Shown: piece after piece, positions 38,819 to 47,077 of the stretch | Layout of the letters: each line of letters opens with the position of its first letter | Numbering within the stretch: the first letter of the stretch is position 1 | Source of the DNA: Paraburkholderia sp. IMGN_8 | GTDB taxonomy: Bacteria > Pseudomonadota > Gammaproteobacteria > Burkholderiales > Burkholderiaceae | NCBI RefSeq assembly: GCF_038050405.1 | Contig: NZ_CP150901.1 | Location: 124,001 to 188,000 of the forward strand | DNA: 64,000 nucleotides | Reading direction: 5' to 3' | Position numbers and translations under genes: made by a program | The notes under the pieces: model-generated | What the model saw: the letters and a program-made list of their open reading frames with translations, nothing else | What the model was told of the DNA's origin: nothing | The model's database searches: none

Positions 38819-39961
38819 ATGAAAAAGAGTCTCATCGTCGTTGCGGTTGCCGCATCGTTCGCTTCCGTCGCTCACGCACAAAGCAGCGTGACGCTGTATG
38901 GTCTGTTGGATGCCGGTCTGACGTACACCAGCAATGTCAACCACAACGCAAAGTGGGCAGCAGGTAGCGGCGGCATCAACCAAAGCATGTTCGGTCTGCG
39001 CGGTTCGGAAGATCTGGGCGGCGGTCTGAAGGCAATCTTCACGTTGGAAAGCGGCTTCAATATCAACAACGGCAAGTTCGCTAACAACAACGGCATGTTC
39101 AACCGCCAAGCGTTTGTCGGTCTGTCGAGCGCGCAATTCGGTACGGTCACGCTGGGTCGTCAATACGACGCGGCACAAGACTACCTGGCACCGCTGACCG
39201 CAACGGGCAGCTGGGGCGGTACGTACTTCGCTCACCCGTTCAACAACGACAACCTGAACACGAACGGCGGCTTCGCAGTCAACAACTCGATCAAGTACTC
39301 GAGCGCTAACTACGCTGGCTTCACGTTCGGCGGCACGTACGGCTTCTCGAACCAGGCTGGCGCATTCGCAAACAACCGCGAATACAGCGTTGGTGCTGCA
39401 TACCAGTGGCAAGGTCTGCGTTTGGGCGCGGCTTACGCACAGCAGAACAACCCGGGTGCAACGAACGCAGCAGGCACGGCAAGCAACGGCGGTGCTTCGG
39501 ACGGCGCGATCATGGGCTTGACCGGCAACTTCCGTCAGCGTGAATTCGGCGCAGCAGGTTCGTACTCGTTCGGCCCGGCTACCGTCGGTCTGGCATGGAC
39601 GCAATCGCGTATCGACAACGTCGCTGGCGCACAACGATCGCTGCGCGCTAACAACTACGAAGTCAACGGTAAGTACAACGTGACCCCGGCTCTGGGCTTG
39701 GGCGTTGCTTACACGTTCACCGACGGCAAGGGTTATGGCGTCGGCGCGAACGGTGGTTCGGAGTCGGTGCGCTACCACCAGATCGGCCTGCAAGCTGACT
39801 ACTCGCTGTCGCGTCGTACGGACGTCTACGCTCAAGCCGTGTACCAGCACGCAATGGGCGACGGCGGTGTCGCTTCGATCTACAGCGGCGACGTGACGCA
39901 ACTGCCGTCGTCGTCGAAGAACCAGACGGCTGCTACGGTCGGTCTGCGTCACCGCTTCTAA
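38819..39961 (+). CDS. Major porin (Porin_4 type)
   Basis: 380 residues. The signal peptide MKKSLIVVAVAASFASVAHA is followed by QSSVTLYGLLDAGLTYTSN. Barrel segments include FGLRGSEDLGGGLKAIFTLE, GRQYDAAQDYLAPL and the C-terminal AATVGLRHRF. Codon use differs from neighbours, favouring GCA, GCT, GGT, AAC and TAC, which suggests a very highly expressed outer-membrane protein. It ends at a strong terminator with a TTCG loop. Surrounded by long non-coding DNA, it is a single-gene unit. Confidence 0.95.
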   Translation: MKKSLIVVAVAASFASVAHAQSSVTLYGLLDAGLTYTSNVNHNAKWAAGSGGINQSMFGLRGSEDLGGGLKAIFTLESGFNINNGKFANNNGMFNRQAFVGLSSAQFGTVTLGRQYDAAQDYLAPLTATGSWGGTYFAHPFNNDNLNTNGGFAVNNSIKYSSANYAGFTFGGTYGFSNQAGAFANNREYSVGAAYQWQGLRLGAAYAQQNNPGATNAAGTASNGGASDGAIMGLTGNFRQREFGAAGSYSFGPATVGLAWTQSRIDNVAGAQRSLRANNYEVNGKYNVTPALGLGVAYTFTDGKGYGVGANGGSESVRYHQIGLQADYSLSRRTDVYAQAVYQHAMGDGGVASIYSGDVTQLPSSSKNQTAATVGLRHRF

Positions 39962-39990
39962 GCATCAACAGAAGCTGGTCGTAGTAAAGA

Positions 39991-40016
39991 AGGTGCCGTT
40001 CGCGGCACCTTTTTTT
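39991..40016 (+). terminator. Strong intrinsic terminator of porin gene
   Basis: AGGTGCCG-TTCG-CGGCACCT, perfect 8-bp stem with stable TTCG tetraloop, then a run of seven T. Confidence 0.93.
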
Positions 40017-40275
40017 ATGGGCGCGGCATTTAGAGCATCCGCCACGCATGCCGGATGCCGTGCGCCGAGCGCGCCGATGACAGACCACGACCTTCACGGC
40101 ACCAAAAATCCTTTGGCGCAGTAAATTATTGCGATTTCTGATCGATTGCACTCGCACATCTGACAAGATTTAACTTTCGCGAAAGCGCGCTTGGAGTAGT
40201 CTCAATAAATTGATTTTTAGGCTATTTTCTCGCCGCAACGCTAGCACGTGTGCTGCAAATGCGCGTTCTTATTGC

Positions 40276-40629
40276 ATGAATACTCCCGCTTCAAATCACC
40301 TCGCTGGCTCGCCGGCTATTCATGATCTGACCGACGAGCAATGGCACCGCATCGTACCGCTACTGCCTGAAATGAAAGACCTCGGACCACGGCGCGGCCG
40401 TCCCTGCATCGATATCCGTTGCGTGGTGAACAGCGTGCTGTGGGTGCTGCATACGGGCAAGGCGTGGAGCGCGATGCCCGACCGCTATCCGCCTTATCAG
40501 ACTGCGCATCGCTACTATTTGCGCTGGAAAAGATCAGGTGTGCTGGCTAACATCGCCTTCGCGCTATTCGACACCGATGTAATGCTGATCCGACCCGTGG
40601 CGCGTAAAGGCGACGCGAGCGCCGTCTAA
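40276..40629 (+). CDS. Orphan DUF4096-type transposase N-domain
   Basis: 117 residues. The DUF4096 domain seen in IS5-family transposases is readable: LTDEQWHRIVPLLP, GRPCIDIRCVVNSVLWVLHT and WSAMPDRYPPYQTAHRYYLRW. The second domain with the catalytic DDE residues is missing, and no inverted repeats or target duplication were seen. It could be a degraded insertion sequence or a domesticated DNA-binding protein. Start 40276 gives the domain in full; a longer frame begins at 40210. No ribosome binding site stands out. Confidence 0.65.
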   Translation: MNTPASNHLAGSPAIHDLTDEQWHRIVPLLPEMKDLGPRRGRPCIDIRCVVNSVLWVLHTGKAWSAMPDRYPPYQTAHRYYLRWKRSGVLANIAFALFDTDVMLIRPVARKGDASAV

Positions 40630-40651
40630 ATCCATATCTGCATCGCAAATG

Positions 40652-40677
40652 AAAAAGGCCGTCACCGGGTGACGGCC
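40652..40677 (-). terminator. Intrinsic terminator of chemoreceptor gene
   Basis: On the minus strand GGCCGTCA-CCCGG-TGACGGCC, 8-bp stem, followed by TTTTT. It lies 34 bases after the chemoreceptor stop. Confidence 0.88.
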
Positions 40678-40710
40678 GTCGGCGATCGACTCCGTAAGCG
40701 TATGGGTCAA

Positions 40711-42285
40711 TCAGGCATGCTGTTCGACCTTGAACACCGAAACTGCATGCCGCAGCCGTTCGGTCTGCTCATCGAGTGAGCCGGCTGCGGCCGCCGCCTG
40801 CTCGACGAGCGCCGCATTGCGTTGCGTCACGTCGTCCATCTGGCGGATCGCGAGATTGACTTCGCCGATCCCCGAGCTCTGCTCCTTCGAGGCCGCCGAG
40901 ATCTCGTTCATGATCGCCGTCACGCGGCGCACCGCGTCGACCACCTCGCCGATCGTACTGCCTGCCTTGCCGGCCAGCGTCGAACCTTCGCCGACCTGCG
41001 CCACCGACTGATCGATCAGCACCTTGATCTCCTTGGCTGCCGTCGCGCTGCGCTGCGCGAGGTTGCGCACTTCACCCGCGACCACCGCGAAACCGCGGCC
41101 TTCTTCGCCGGCGCGCGCGGCTTCTACCGCGGCGTTCAGCGCGAGGATATTGGTCTGGAACGCGATGCCTTCGATCACGCTGATGATCTCGCCGATCTTG
41201 CGCGAGCTATCGGTGATGCCGGCCATTTTCTCGACCACGTCGTTGACGACCTGACCACCGCGCGCGGCGATATTCGATGCGTCTGTCGCCAGTTCCGACG
41301 CGGTTGCCGCATTGTCGGCATTCTGCGTGACGGTCTTGGTGAGTTCGTCCATGCTGGCGGCGGTTTCCTGCAGCGAGGCAGCCTGCTCTTCGGTGCGGCT
41401 CGACAGATCCAGGTTGCCCGCGGCGATCTCTTTCGAGGCGACCGTGATCGTCTCGGCGGACGTCTTGATCCGCGCGACGGTAGCGGCGAGTTGATTGCGC
41501 ATCTCGCGCAACGAGAACAGTAGGCTCGAGTTGTCGTCGCGCCGCAGTTCAATCATGGTGGCGAGGTCGCCGCGCGCGATCTGCATCGCGATCGCCGCGG
41601 CCGTTGACGGCTCTCCGCCGATCGAACGCGATACGTTGCGCACCACCCGCGAGGCAACGAACGACACCAGTACCCCGAGCAGCACCAGCATGGCGGCCGA
41701 GCGTTCAAGCGTGGTGTAGAACTGCGCCTGGATGTCGTCCATATAGGCGCCCGCGATAAAGTCCCAGTTCCACGGACCGAAGCGTTTCACGTAGCCAATT
41801 TTTTCGCTCGGCGTCGTCTCGCCGGGTTTCGGCCACCAGTAGCGTAGATAGCCGGCGCCGGCCGCCGAGCCGCCCGCCTGAGCGATGTCGTGATACAGCG
41901 CGTTGCCTTTGGCGTCGCGAAAGCCGCTCATGTCCTTGCCGTTCAGCTTCGGGCTCATCGGATGGTCGACCATCACCGAATCGCTGCGGACGATCGTGAC
42001 GTAGCCGGACTTGCCGTAGCGCTGTGCATTGACGCGGGCAATGGCCTGCTGTTTCGCGTCGTCGACGGAGAGCTTGCCGGCGTCGGCCTGCTTCGCGTAG
42101 TCCGCAACGATCGATACCGCCATGTCGGTGACGTCGGCCAGATCCGCACGCCGAGCGGCCATTTGACCGTTACGTGCATCTAACGCGTTCACAACAGTGA
42201 CAATCAGGAGCGCCGCCCAGCACAGCAGCAGCGGCACCCACAATTTCTGTTTCAGTGTCAGACGGTTCATTATCGGTTTCGACAA
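40711..42285 (-). CDS. Methyl-accepting chemotaxis protein
   Basis: About 524 residues (or 519 if ATG 42270 is used; TTG 42285 is the alternative, neither with a good ribosome binding site). First membrane helix at about 15-35, a periplasmic single-Cache sensor (about 40-185, with [18 protein letters not shown]), second membrane helix (about 195-212), HAMP-like region, and the signalling domain whose hairpin tip reads [20 protein letters not shown]. It senses a small ligand and feeds CheA/CheW. No chemotaxis operon is nearby, so it is an orphan receptor. No C-terminal CheR pentapeptide is visible. Confidence 0.95.
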   Translation of the reverse strand: MSKPIMNRLTLKQKLWVPLLLCWAALLIVTVVNALDARNGQMAARRADLADVTDMAVSIVADYAKQADAGKLSVDDAKQQAIARVNAQRYGKSGYVTIVRSDSVMVDHPMSPKLNGKDMSGFRDAKGNALYHDIAQAGGSAAGAGYLRYWWPKPGETTPSEKIGYVKRFGPWNWDFIAGAYMDDIQAQFYTTLERSAAMLVLLGVLVSFVASRVVRNVSRSIGGEPSTAAAIAMQIARGDLATMIELRRDDNSSLLFSLREMRNQLAATVARIKTSAETITVASKEIAAGNLDLSSRTEEQAASLQETAASMDELTKTVTQNADNAATASELATDASNIAARGGQVVNDVVEKMAGITDSSRKIGEIISVIEGIAFQTNILALNAAVEAARAGEEGRGFAVVAGEVRNLAQRSATAAKEIKVLIDQSVAQVGEGSTLAGKAGSTIGEVVDAVRRVTAIMNEISAASKEQSSGIGEVNLAIRQMDDVTQRNAALVEQAAAAAGSLDEQTERLRHAVSVFKVEQHA

Positions 42286-42370
42286 TACGTTGAGCTCGGA
42301 ATGGGGGAGGGCTGCAATCTGCGCTGCATAGTTCGCTTAACGGCTGTGGCGGCAGATTCTTTATTCCGTC

Positions 42371-42385
42371 GCCTGAAATTCAGGC
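42371..42385. promoter_or_regulatory. Palindrome GCCTGAAATTCAGGC
   Basis: Perfect 15-bp palindrome (7-bp arms, 1-bp centre), about 85 bases upstream of the chemoreceptor start and between it and the Crp/Fnr gene. Pairs with the similar site at 38421-38435. Confidence 0.4.
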
Positions 42386-42452
42386 AACATGCGAACCGGC
42401 CGCCCTTAGGCGGTCGCTGAAAGAGGGGGTGAAGGCGCAAGTGGCGCTTGCT

Positions 42453-43199
42453 CTAGATCTGCTCCCGGCCGAACGCGCACAGGCGTTCGAGGTCGAGCAC
42501 GTCGATCTGATTGTACGAGAGGCGCAAAATCTCCAGTTTCTCGAGGTTTTGCAGCGCCTGGTTGATCCGTTGCCGCGACACGCCGGCCAGCAGACCGACT
42601 TCTTCCTGCGAAATGGCTAACGTGCGGCCGGTATCGGGGTACAGCTCGGGATTGAACAGTTGCGCAAGCGATTGGGCGACGCGAGCGTCCACATCGAGCA
42701 GCCGGCTATTCTGGATCGACGCGATGAATTCGCCCATCCGGTTGTTCAACTGCCGGATCACGAAGCCGGTGAACGGCAGGCTCGAGCCGAGCAGCGCATG
42801 AAACGTTTCCGACGGCACGAACATCACGAGCGAAGGCTGAATCGCGGCCACGTCATATTTGCGCAATTCACGTTTGATGACGCTGCCTTCGCCGAACCAG
42901 CCGCCGGGCGGCACGCCGGACAGCGTGCAACTGCGTCCTGAAGCGTTGTAAATAGCGAGTTTGATGAGTCCGGAATGCACGCCGATCCAGTAATCCGACG
43001 GTTCCTGGCGGCGCGCGATCCACGCTCCGCCTTGCAGGTGCTCCGCGTACGAGCTGGCGAGGACCATCGCCTGATGTTCGTCGGCCAGCGCGCGAAACCA
43101 CGCGCAGGTGGCGAACAGTTGTGGCAGACCGGCGCGCGCGACCCGCTCCGGCCGGTGCGAACGGGCGCCTGCGAGGGCGGTGAGCGGAGCATCATCCAT
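42453..43199 (-). CDS. Crp/Fnr-family transcriptional regulator
   Basis: 248 residues. N-terminal cyclic-nucleotide-binding-like beta roll (about 30-140), a long dimer helix, and a C-terminal winged helix (about 170-240). The N-domain has no four-cysteine cluster of FNR and no clear cAMP PRS motif. The recognition helix reads SRQRINQALQNLE; relative to Crp SRETVGR, Glu is Gln and the last Arg is Gln, so DNA specificity is expected to differ. It is divergent from the acyl-CoA synthetase gene. Candidate autoregulatory site at 43271-43288. Confidence 0.9.
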   Translation of the reverse strand: MDDAPLTALAGARSHRPERVARAGLPQLFATCAWFRALADEHQAMVLASSYAEHLQGGAWIARRQEPSDYWIGVHSGLIKLAIYNASGRSCTLSGVPPGGWFGEGSVIKRELRKYDVAAIQPSLVMFVPSETFHALLGSSLPFTGFVIRQLNNRMGEFIASIQNSRLLDVDARVAQSLAQLFNPELYPDTGRTLAISQEEVGLLAGVSRQRINQALQNLEKLEILRLSYNQIDVLDLERLCAFGREQI

Positions 43200-43270
43200 A
43201 AGCGGCTCGAGGGCGTGCCCGGTTTCAGGCGAGTTAATGTGAGACTTGGGGGGCGTTTAGGCGCGCCACT

Positions 43271-43288
43271 CTGTCATTTGAATGACAG
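43271..43288. promoter_or_regulatory. Candidate Crp/Fnr-family operator
   Basis: CTGTCATTTGAATGACAG: 8-bp arms and a 2-bp centre, read as TGTCA-N6-TGACA, the same geometry as Crp sites (TGTGA-N6-TCACA). It sits 72 bases upstream of the Crp/Fnr gene and about 245 upstream of the synthetase gene. Confidence 0.55.
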
Positions 43289-43366
43289 ACAGTTCAGCAT
43301 GACAATTGCTAGGCTAGTTCATCAAACAGAATAATCGACGGCGCAACCGGCGCTTCAGCAACCATG

Positions 43367-43519
43367 TTGCATGGGACCCGAGTAAGCGCTAAAGCGCCAA
43401 CTCGGGTCGACCGCAACGGGTTGCATGGGACCCGAGTAAGCGCTAAAGCGCCAACTCGGGTCGACCGCAACGGGTTGCATGGGACCCGAGTAAGCGCTAA
43501 AGCGCCAACTCGGGTCGAC
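43367..43519 (+). repeat. Three tandem 54-bp hairpin-bearing repeats
   Basis: Unit starts at 43367, 43421 and 43475; the third unit stops after about 45 bases. Units are identical over the shared part. Each contains GACCCGAGT ... ACTCGGGTC (9-bp arms) around inner GCGC-TAAA-GCGC. They end 16 bases before the synthetase ATG and just before its ribosome binding site (AGGAGA, 43522-43527), so they lie in or near the mRNA leader. There are no spacers, so this is not a CRISPR array. Confidence 0.95.
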
Positions 43520-43534
43520 ACAGGAGACGATGCA

Positions 43535-45166
43535 ATGAAGCACATGTTCGAAGAAGGACTCGAGCGCCGCGAGGCCAATTATGTCCCGCTGACACCACTC
43601 GATTTCATCGTACGCGCAGCGGAAGTCTACGGTGAGCGGCCCGCGGTCGTCCATGGGGAGATTCGCCGCAACTGGCGCGAAACCTATGAGCGTACGCGGC
43701 GGCTGGCCAGCGCATTACAGCGGGCCGGTATCGAACGCGGCGATACGGTCGCGGCTTTACTTCCTAACATTCCTCAGATGATCGAAGCGCACTTCGGCGT
43801 GCCGATGGCCGGGGCCGTGCTCAATACGCTGAATACGCGGCTCGACGTGTCGTCTTTGCTGTTCATGCTGCGGCATGGCGAGGCGAAGGCGTTGATCGTC
43901 GATACGGAGTACAGCGAATTTGCACATCGCGCGGCGCTGGAATTCCCTGCGTTGCGGGTGATCAGCGTGGCCGATGCAATGCCCGCCGACGCGGACAAAT
44001 TCGTCCGCGCGATCGATTACGAAGCGTTCCTGCAATCCGGCGACCCGGAGTTCGCATGGACGCCGCCTGCCGACGAATGGGACGCCATTGCGCTGAACTA
44101 CACCTCGGGTACGACCGGCGATCCGAAGGGCGTGGTCTACCATCATCGCGGCGCCTATCTGAATGCGCTCAGCAATATCCTCGAATGGGACATGCCCAGG
44201 CATGCTGTCTATCTGTGGACGTTGCCGCTCTTTCATTGCAACGGCTGGTGTTTCGCATGGACCGTCGCCGCGCGTGCGGGCGTCAACGTCTGTCTGCGCA
44301 AATTCGACGCGAAGACGGTGTTCGAGCTGATCCGCCGCGAAGGTATTACGCACTATTGTGGCGCGCCGATCGTGCAGAGCGCGCTGGCCAATGCGCCGGC
44401 CGAGTGGCGCGAGGGCATCGCGCATCGCGTGTCGACGATGGTGGCGGGCGCGGCGCCGCCGCCGGCTGTGATCGCGAAGATGAAAGAGATCGGTTTCGAC
44501 CTGACGCACGTATACGGGCTTACGGAAACCTACGGCCCGGCCGCGGTCTGTGCGAAACAGACTCAATGGGAAACGCTCGACGACGACGCGCGCGCCGAAC
44601 TGAACGCGCGGCAAGGCGTGCGCTATCACCTGCAAGCAGCGGTGACGGTACTCGACCCGGATACGCTCGAGCCGGTGCCGAACGACGGCGAAACGCTCGG
44701 CGAAATCATGTTCCGCGGCAACATCTGCATGAAGGGTTACCTGAAGAACGAGCGCGCCACGGAAGCGACCTTCCGCGGCGGCTGGTTTCATACCGGCGAC
44801 CTGGGCGTGCGGATGTCTGACGGCTATATCCGTATCCGCGATCGCAGCAAGGACATCATCATTTCGGGTGGCGAGAATATCTCGAGCATCGAGATCGAAG
44901 ACACGCTGTACCGGCACCCCGCGGTCTCGGTTGCCGCCGTGGTGGCGATGGCCGATCCGAAGTGGGGTGAGGTGCCGTGCGCCTTCATCGAACTCAAGGA
45001 AGGCGCTCAGGTGACTGCGGAGGAAATCATCGCGCACTGCCGGCTGTTTCTTGCGGGATACAAGCTGCCCAAAGCAGTGCGCTTCGGCGAGTTGCCGAAG
45101 ACATCGACGGGAAAAATCCAGAAGTTCGAGTTGCGCGCGCGGATCAAGTCGGAAGGAACCGAATAG
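43535..45166 (+). CDS. Acyl-CoA synthetase (AMP-forming, fatty-acid type)
   Basis: 543 residues of the ANL superfamily. The AMP-binding loop is YTSGTTGDPKG, the adenine motif YGLTETYGP, the hinge GWFHTGDLGVRMSDGYIRIRDRSKD split over two family blocks, and the catalytic C-terminal Lys in KTSTGKIQK. It activates a medium or long-chain fatty or aryl-alkanoic acid to its CoA ester with ATP. ATG 43535 is preferred (AGGAGA upstream); the frame is open through the repeats to 43364 but that text is non-coding. Divergent Crp/Fnr regulator may control it. Confidence 0.93.
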   Translation: MKHMFEEGLERREANYVPLTPLDFIVRAAEVYGERPAVVHGEIRRNWRETYERTRRLASALQRAGIERGDTVAALLPNIPQMIEAHFGVPMAGAVLNTLNTRLDVSSLLFMLRHGEAKALIVDTEYSEFAHRAALEFPALRVISVADAMPADADKFVRAIDYEAFLQSGDPEFAWTPPADEWDAIALNYTSGTTGDPKGVVYHHRGAYLNALSNILEWDMPRHAVYLWTLPLFHCNGWCFAWTVAARAGVNVCLRKFDAKTVFELIRREGITHYCGAPIVQSALANAPAEWREGIAHRVSTMVAGAAPPPAVIAKMKEIGFDLTHVYGLTETYGPAAVCAKQTQWETLDDDARAELNARQGVRYHLQAAVTVLDPDTLEPVPNDGETLGEIMFRGNICMKGYLKNERATEATFRGGWFHTGDLGVRMSDGYIRIRDRSKDIIISGGENISSIEIEDTLYRHPAVSVAAVVAMADPKWGEVPCAFIELKEGAQVTAEEIIAHCRLFLAGYKLPKAVRFGELPKTSTGKIQKFELRARIKSEGTE

Positions 45167-45230
45167 ACCGCGCGTGGTTTTCTAGCGCGCCCGATGACGC
45201 GCTATGTGGTGCTTAAAGGGGGACTCGCGT

Positions 45231-45455
45231 TTAACCGCGCGTATCGACCCAGTGGCGTGCCCAACGTGCCGAGTGCTGCAATGCCTGTTCTTCGTTCGCG
45301 AAGTAATCGAGCGAATAGAACTGGTAGCGCCCTTCGGCGTGCGCGCTGTCGGCGCGTTCGAGCAGCAGGTTGGACGAAAAGCTACCGTCGGGCAATCGAT
45401 GCGCCGAGGGTTGGACGGCATAGCCGTTGTAGTGATGAATATGTGTGTTTTGCAT
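45231..45455 (-). CDS. Small hypothetical protein next to cspA
   Basis: 74 residues: MQNTHIHHYNGYAVQPSAHR, then FSSNLLLERADSAHAEGRYQFYSLDYFANEEQALQHSARW. It looks like a small soluble alpha/beta domain with aromatic residues, of the kind found beside cspA in Burkholderia-group genomes (from memory, unverified). ATG 45455 has an A/T-rich upstream without a clear ribosome binding site; a longer frame starts at 45542. No known function. Confidence 0.7.
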   Translation of the reverse strand: MQNTHIHHYNGYAVQPSAHRLPDGSFSSNLLLERADSAHAEGRYQFYSLDYFANEEQALQHSARWARHWVDTRG

Positions 45456-45700
45456 TTTAATTTTAATGAAGTTCGAGTGCGCGCAGGCCGTGCGAATGTT
45501 GCACGGACGAGCTGATTCAAGCCATTGCGAGCCGAATCTCAACGCAGTCGGAAAGCGGAAAAAGGGCGTTAAAGCCAGAGGGGAGAATGAGGTGCAACGA
45601 GGCGTTTGGCGCTTGGGGTTTGCTGCTGAAAACAGAAGCAGCTAAAAGCGATCGCGCCAACTGTGGGAGACAAAAGCTCCGCGAGGATGTCGCTGCAACC

Positions 45701-45722
45701 CGGTGTCCGTTGCCGGACACCG
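45701..45722. terminator. Hairpin downstream of cspA
   Basis: CGGTGTCCG-TTGC-CGGACACCG, perfect 9-bp stem, 13 bases past the cspA stop on the minus strand. No T-tract follows on that strand, so it may end or stabilise the transcript. Confidence 0.55.
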
Positions 45723-45735
45723 AGCCCTTCAAACT

Positions 45736-45939
45736 TTACAGCGGCTTGATGTTAGCCGCTTGCAGACCCTTCGGGCCTTGCTTCGTTTCGAAGCTCACCT
45801 TCTGATTTTCAGCCAGCGTCTTGAAGCCGTCGCCGCTGATTTCGGAGAAGTGCGCGAACAGGTCGTCGCCGCCCTTGTCCGGGGTGATGAAGCCAAAGCC
45901 TTTGCTGTCGTTGAACCACTTAACGGTACCGGTATCCAT
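45736..45939 (-). CDS. cspA: Cold-shock protein CspA family
   Basis: 67 residues, one cold-shock beta-barrel binding single-stranded RNA and DNA. RNP1 is KGFGFI, RNP2 is DLFAHF, and the C-terminus reads [16 protein letters not shown] 45939 follows AAGGATTC. About 140 bases separate the start from a candidate promoter at 46082-46111, consistent with the long, temperature-responsive leader of csp mRNAs (inference). Confidence 0.95.
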   Translation of the reverse strand: MDTGTVKWFNDSKGFGFITPDKGGDDLFAHFSEISGDGFKTLAENQKVSFETKQGPKGLQAANIKPL

Positions 45940-46081
45940 GAAGAATCCTTGAGGAAAAAATAGAAAGATTTGCTCTGTTGATGAGAGCGCGAGAAGCATC
46001 AAGGAGGGAGAGGACAACGAATACCGCTGAGGGAGCGAGCAATTGATGAACAGCAATCGAACTTCTTGAACTTCGGACGCC

Positions 46082-46111
46082 ACAGTAACCGCCGGGCCGT
46101 GTCAGCGTCAA
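46082..46111 (-). promoter_or_regulatory. Candidate cspA promoter
   Basis: On the minus strand, TTGACG (46106-46111) and TACTGT (46082-46087) are separated by 18 bases. The -35 is near consensus, the -10 weak. It would give a leader of about 135-140 bases. Confidence 0.35.
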
Positions 46112-46187
46112 CACTTATCTTGTAACTGTTTCACCGGGTACGCCCATATTGTGTGCGCGGACTCACCCGGCGATGGAGCCCTGATTG

Positions 46188-46218
46188 CCGGCTTGTCATG
46201 CCTGGCGTGACAAGCCGG
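46188..46218. terminator. Hairpin downstream of LysE-type gene
   Basis: CCGGCTTGTCA and TGACAAGCCGG form an 11-bp stem with a 9-base loop, 19 bases past the LysE-type stop. No T-tract on the minus strand. Confidence 0.55.
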
Positions 46219-46236
46219 TCGAATCGCGGCGACATT

Positions 46237-46872
46237 TTAGATGCCCACTTTGTGTGCCGTCAGGATCAGGCGCAATCCGAGCGCGGTAACCGCACCCGCG
46301 GCGACGCGATCGATCCAGGCTTTCCACGTCAGGTAGATTTCACGCGGCCGTTTGCTCGAAAAGCACAACGCGACCACCGTGTACCAGCCGGCTTCGACGG
46401 CGAATATCGCGGGCGGCAGTGCGAAGTAGCACCACAGCGGCGGATGTTGCGGAAGCAGGGCCGCGAAAATACTGCCGTAGTAGACGGCTGTCTTCGGATT
46501 GCTGAGTTGTGTGCTCAATCCGATCCAGAAGGATTTGCGCACATTGGTGGCGGCGGCTTGTGCGGCATCGAAGGCGAGCGGTTTGGCGGCGCCGCGCCAG
46601 ATTTTCGATGCAAGGTAGATCAGATAGAGGCCGCCTGCCACTTTCAGGCCGACGTATAGCCACTCGACTGTGGCTAGCAACGTATACAGCCCCAGCAACG
46701 CGATGCCGCTAAAAAACACGCCGCCGATACCCATGCCCGCGGCCGTTGCGAGGCCGTCGCCGCGGGATAGGCCGATCGCATTGCGGGCGACGATCACGAA
46801 GCTTGGTCCGGGGCTCATGGCGCCCAATAGCAGTGCGGCCAGAATTGTAGCGATGGCAGTTGATGCGGACAT
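46237..46872 (-). CDS. LysE/RhtB-family amino-acid exporter
   Basis: 211 residues with six membrane segments. The family opening is GAMSPGPSFVIVARNAIGLSRGDGLATAAGMGIGG, with the conserved SPGP motif. Members export lysine, homoserine lactone, threonine or other amino acids from the inner membrane. The substrate cannot be predicted here. Single-gene unit; no LysG-like regulator adjacent. ATG 46872 has AGGAG upstream. Confidence 0.92.
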   Translation of the reverse strand: MSASTAIATILAALLLGAMSPGPSFVIVARNAIGLSRGDGLATAAGMGIGGVFFSGIALLGLYTLLATVEWLYVGLKVAGGLYLIYLASKIWRGAAKPLAFDAAQAAATNVRKSFWIGLSTQLSNPKTAVYYGSIFAALLPQHPPLWCYFALPPAIFAVEAGWYTVVALCFSSKRPREIYLTWKAWIDRVAAGAVTALGLRLILTAHKVGI

Positions 46873-46994
46873 TTTGCGTTTCTCCTGACGGTTAGAGGCA
46901 GTGAGTCACTGGAAAATAGCATGATCGAGAAGGGGTTGGGCTTTTCGCTTGCCCGGCGGGTTTGGTTGTTCTGTTTGTCTTGCGTAGCGCTTTG

Positions 46995-47022
46995 AAAAAA
47001 AAGCCCGCACGAAGCGGGCTTT
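46995..47022 (-). terminator. Intrinsic terminator of pcaHG
   Basis: On the minus strand AAAGCCCGC-TTCGT-GCGGGCTTT followed by a run of T. Strong rho-independent signal 55 bases after the pcaG stop. Confidence 0.9.
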
Positions 47023-47077
47023 GAGCTTTACTCTGAGTTTCGCGATTCAGTCGCCAGACGGATGTAGAAATTCCGCG

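Noticed and set aside
38603..39952. 449-codon minus-strand frame opposite the porin
   Set aside because: It mirrors the porin codons, is rich in Arg, Val and Cys and matches no family.
43367..43519. CRISPR-like array
   Set aside because: The units are directly tandem, without spacers, and no cas genes are present.
43364..43534. N-terminal extension of the acyl-CoA synthetase encoded by the 54-bp repeats
   Set aside because: It is only an open frame through tandem palindromes. The good ribosome binding site and family start are at 43522-43535.
43757..45037. 426-codon minus-strand frame opposite the acyl-CoA synthetase
   Set aside because: Antisense shadow; composition not protein-like.
45194..45515. 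Plus-strand small frames opposite the cspA-neighbour protein
   Set aside because: Antisense shadows; the minus-strand product has the better composition.
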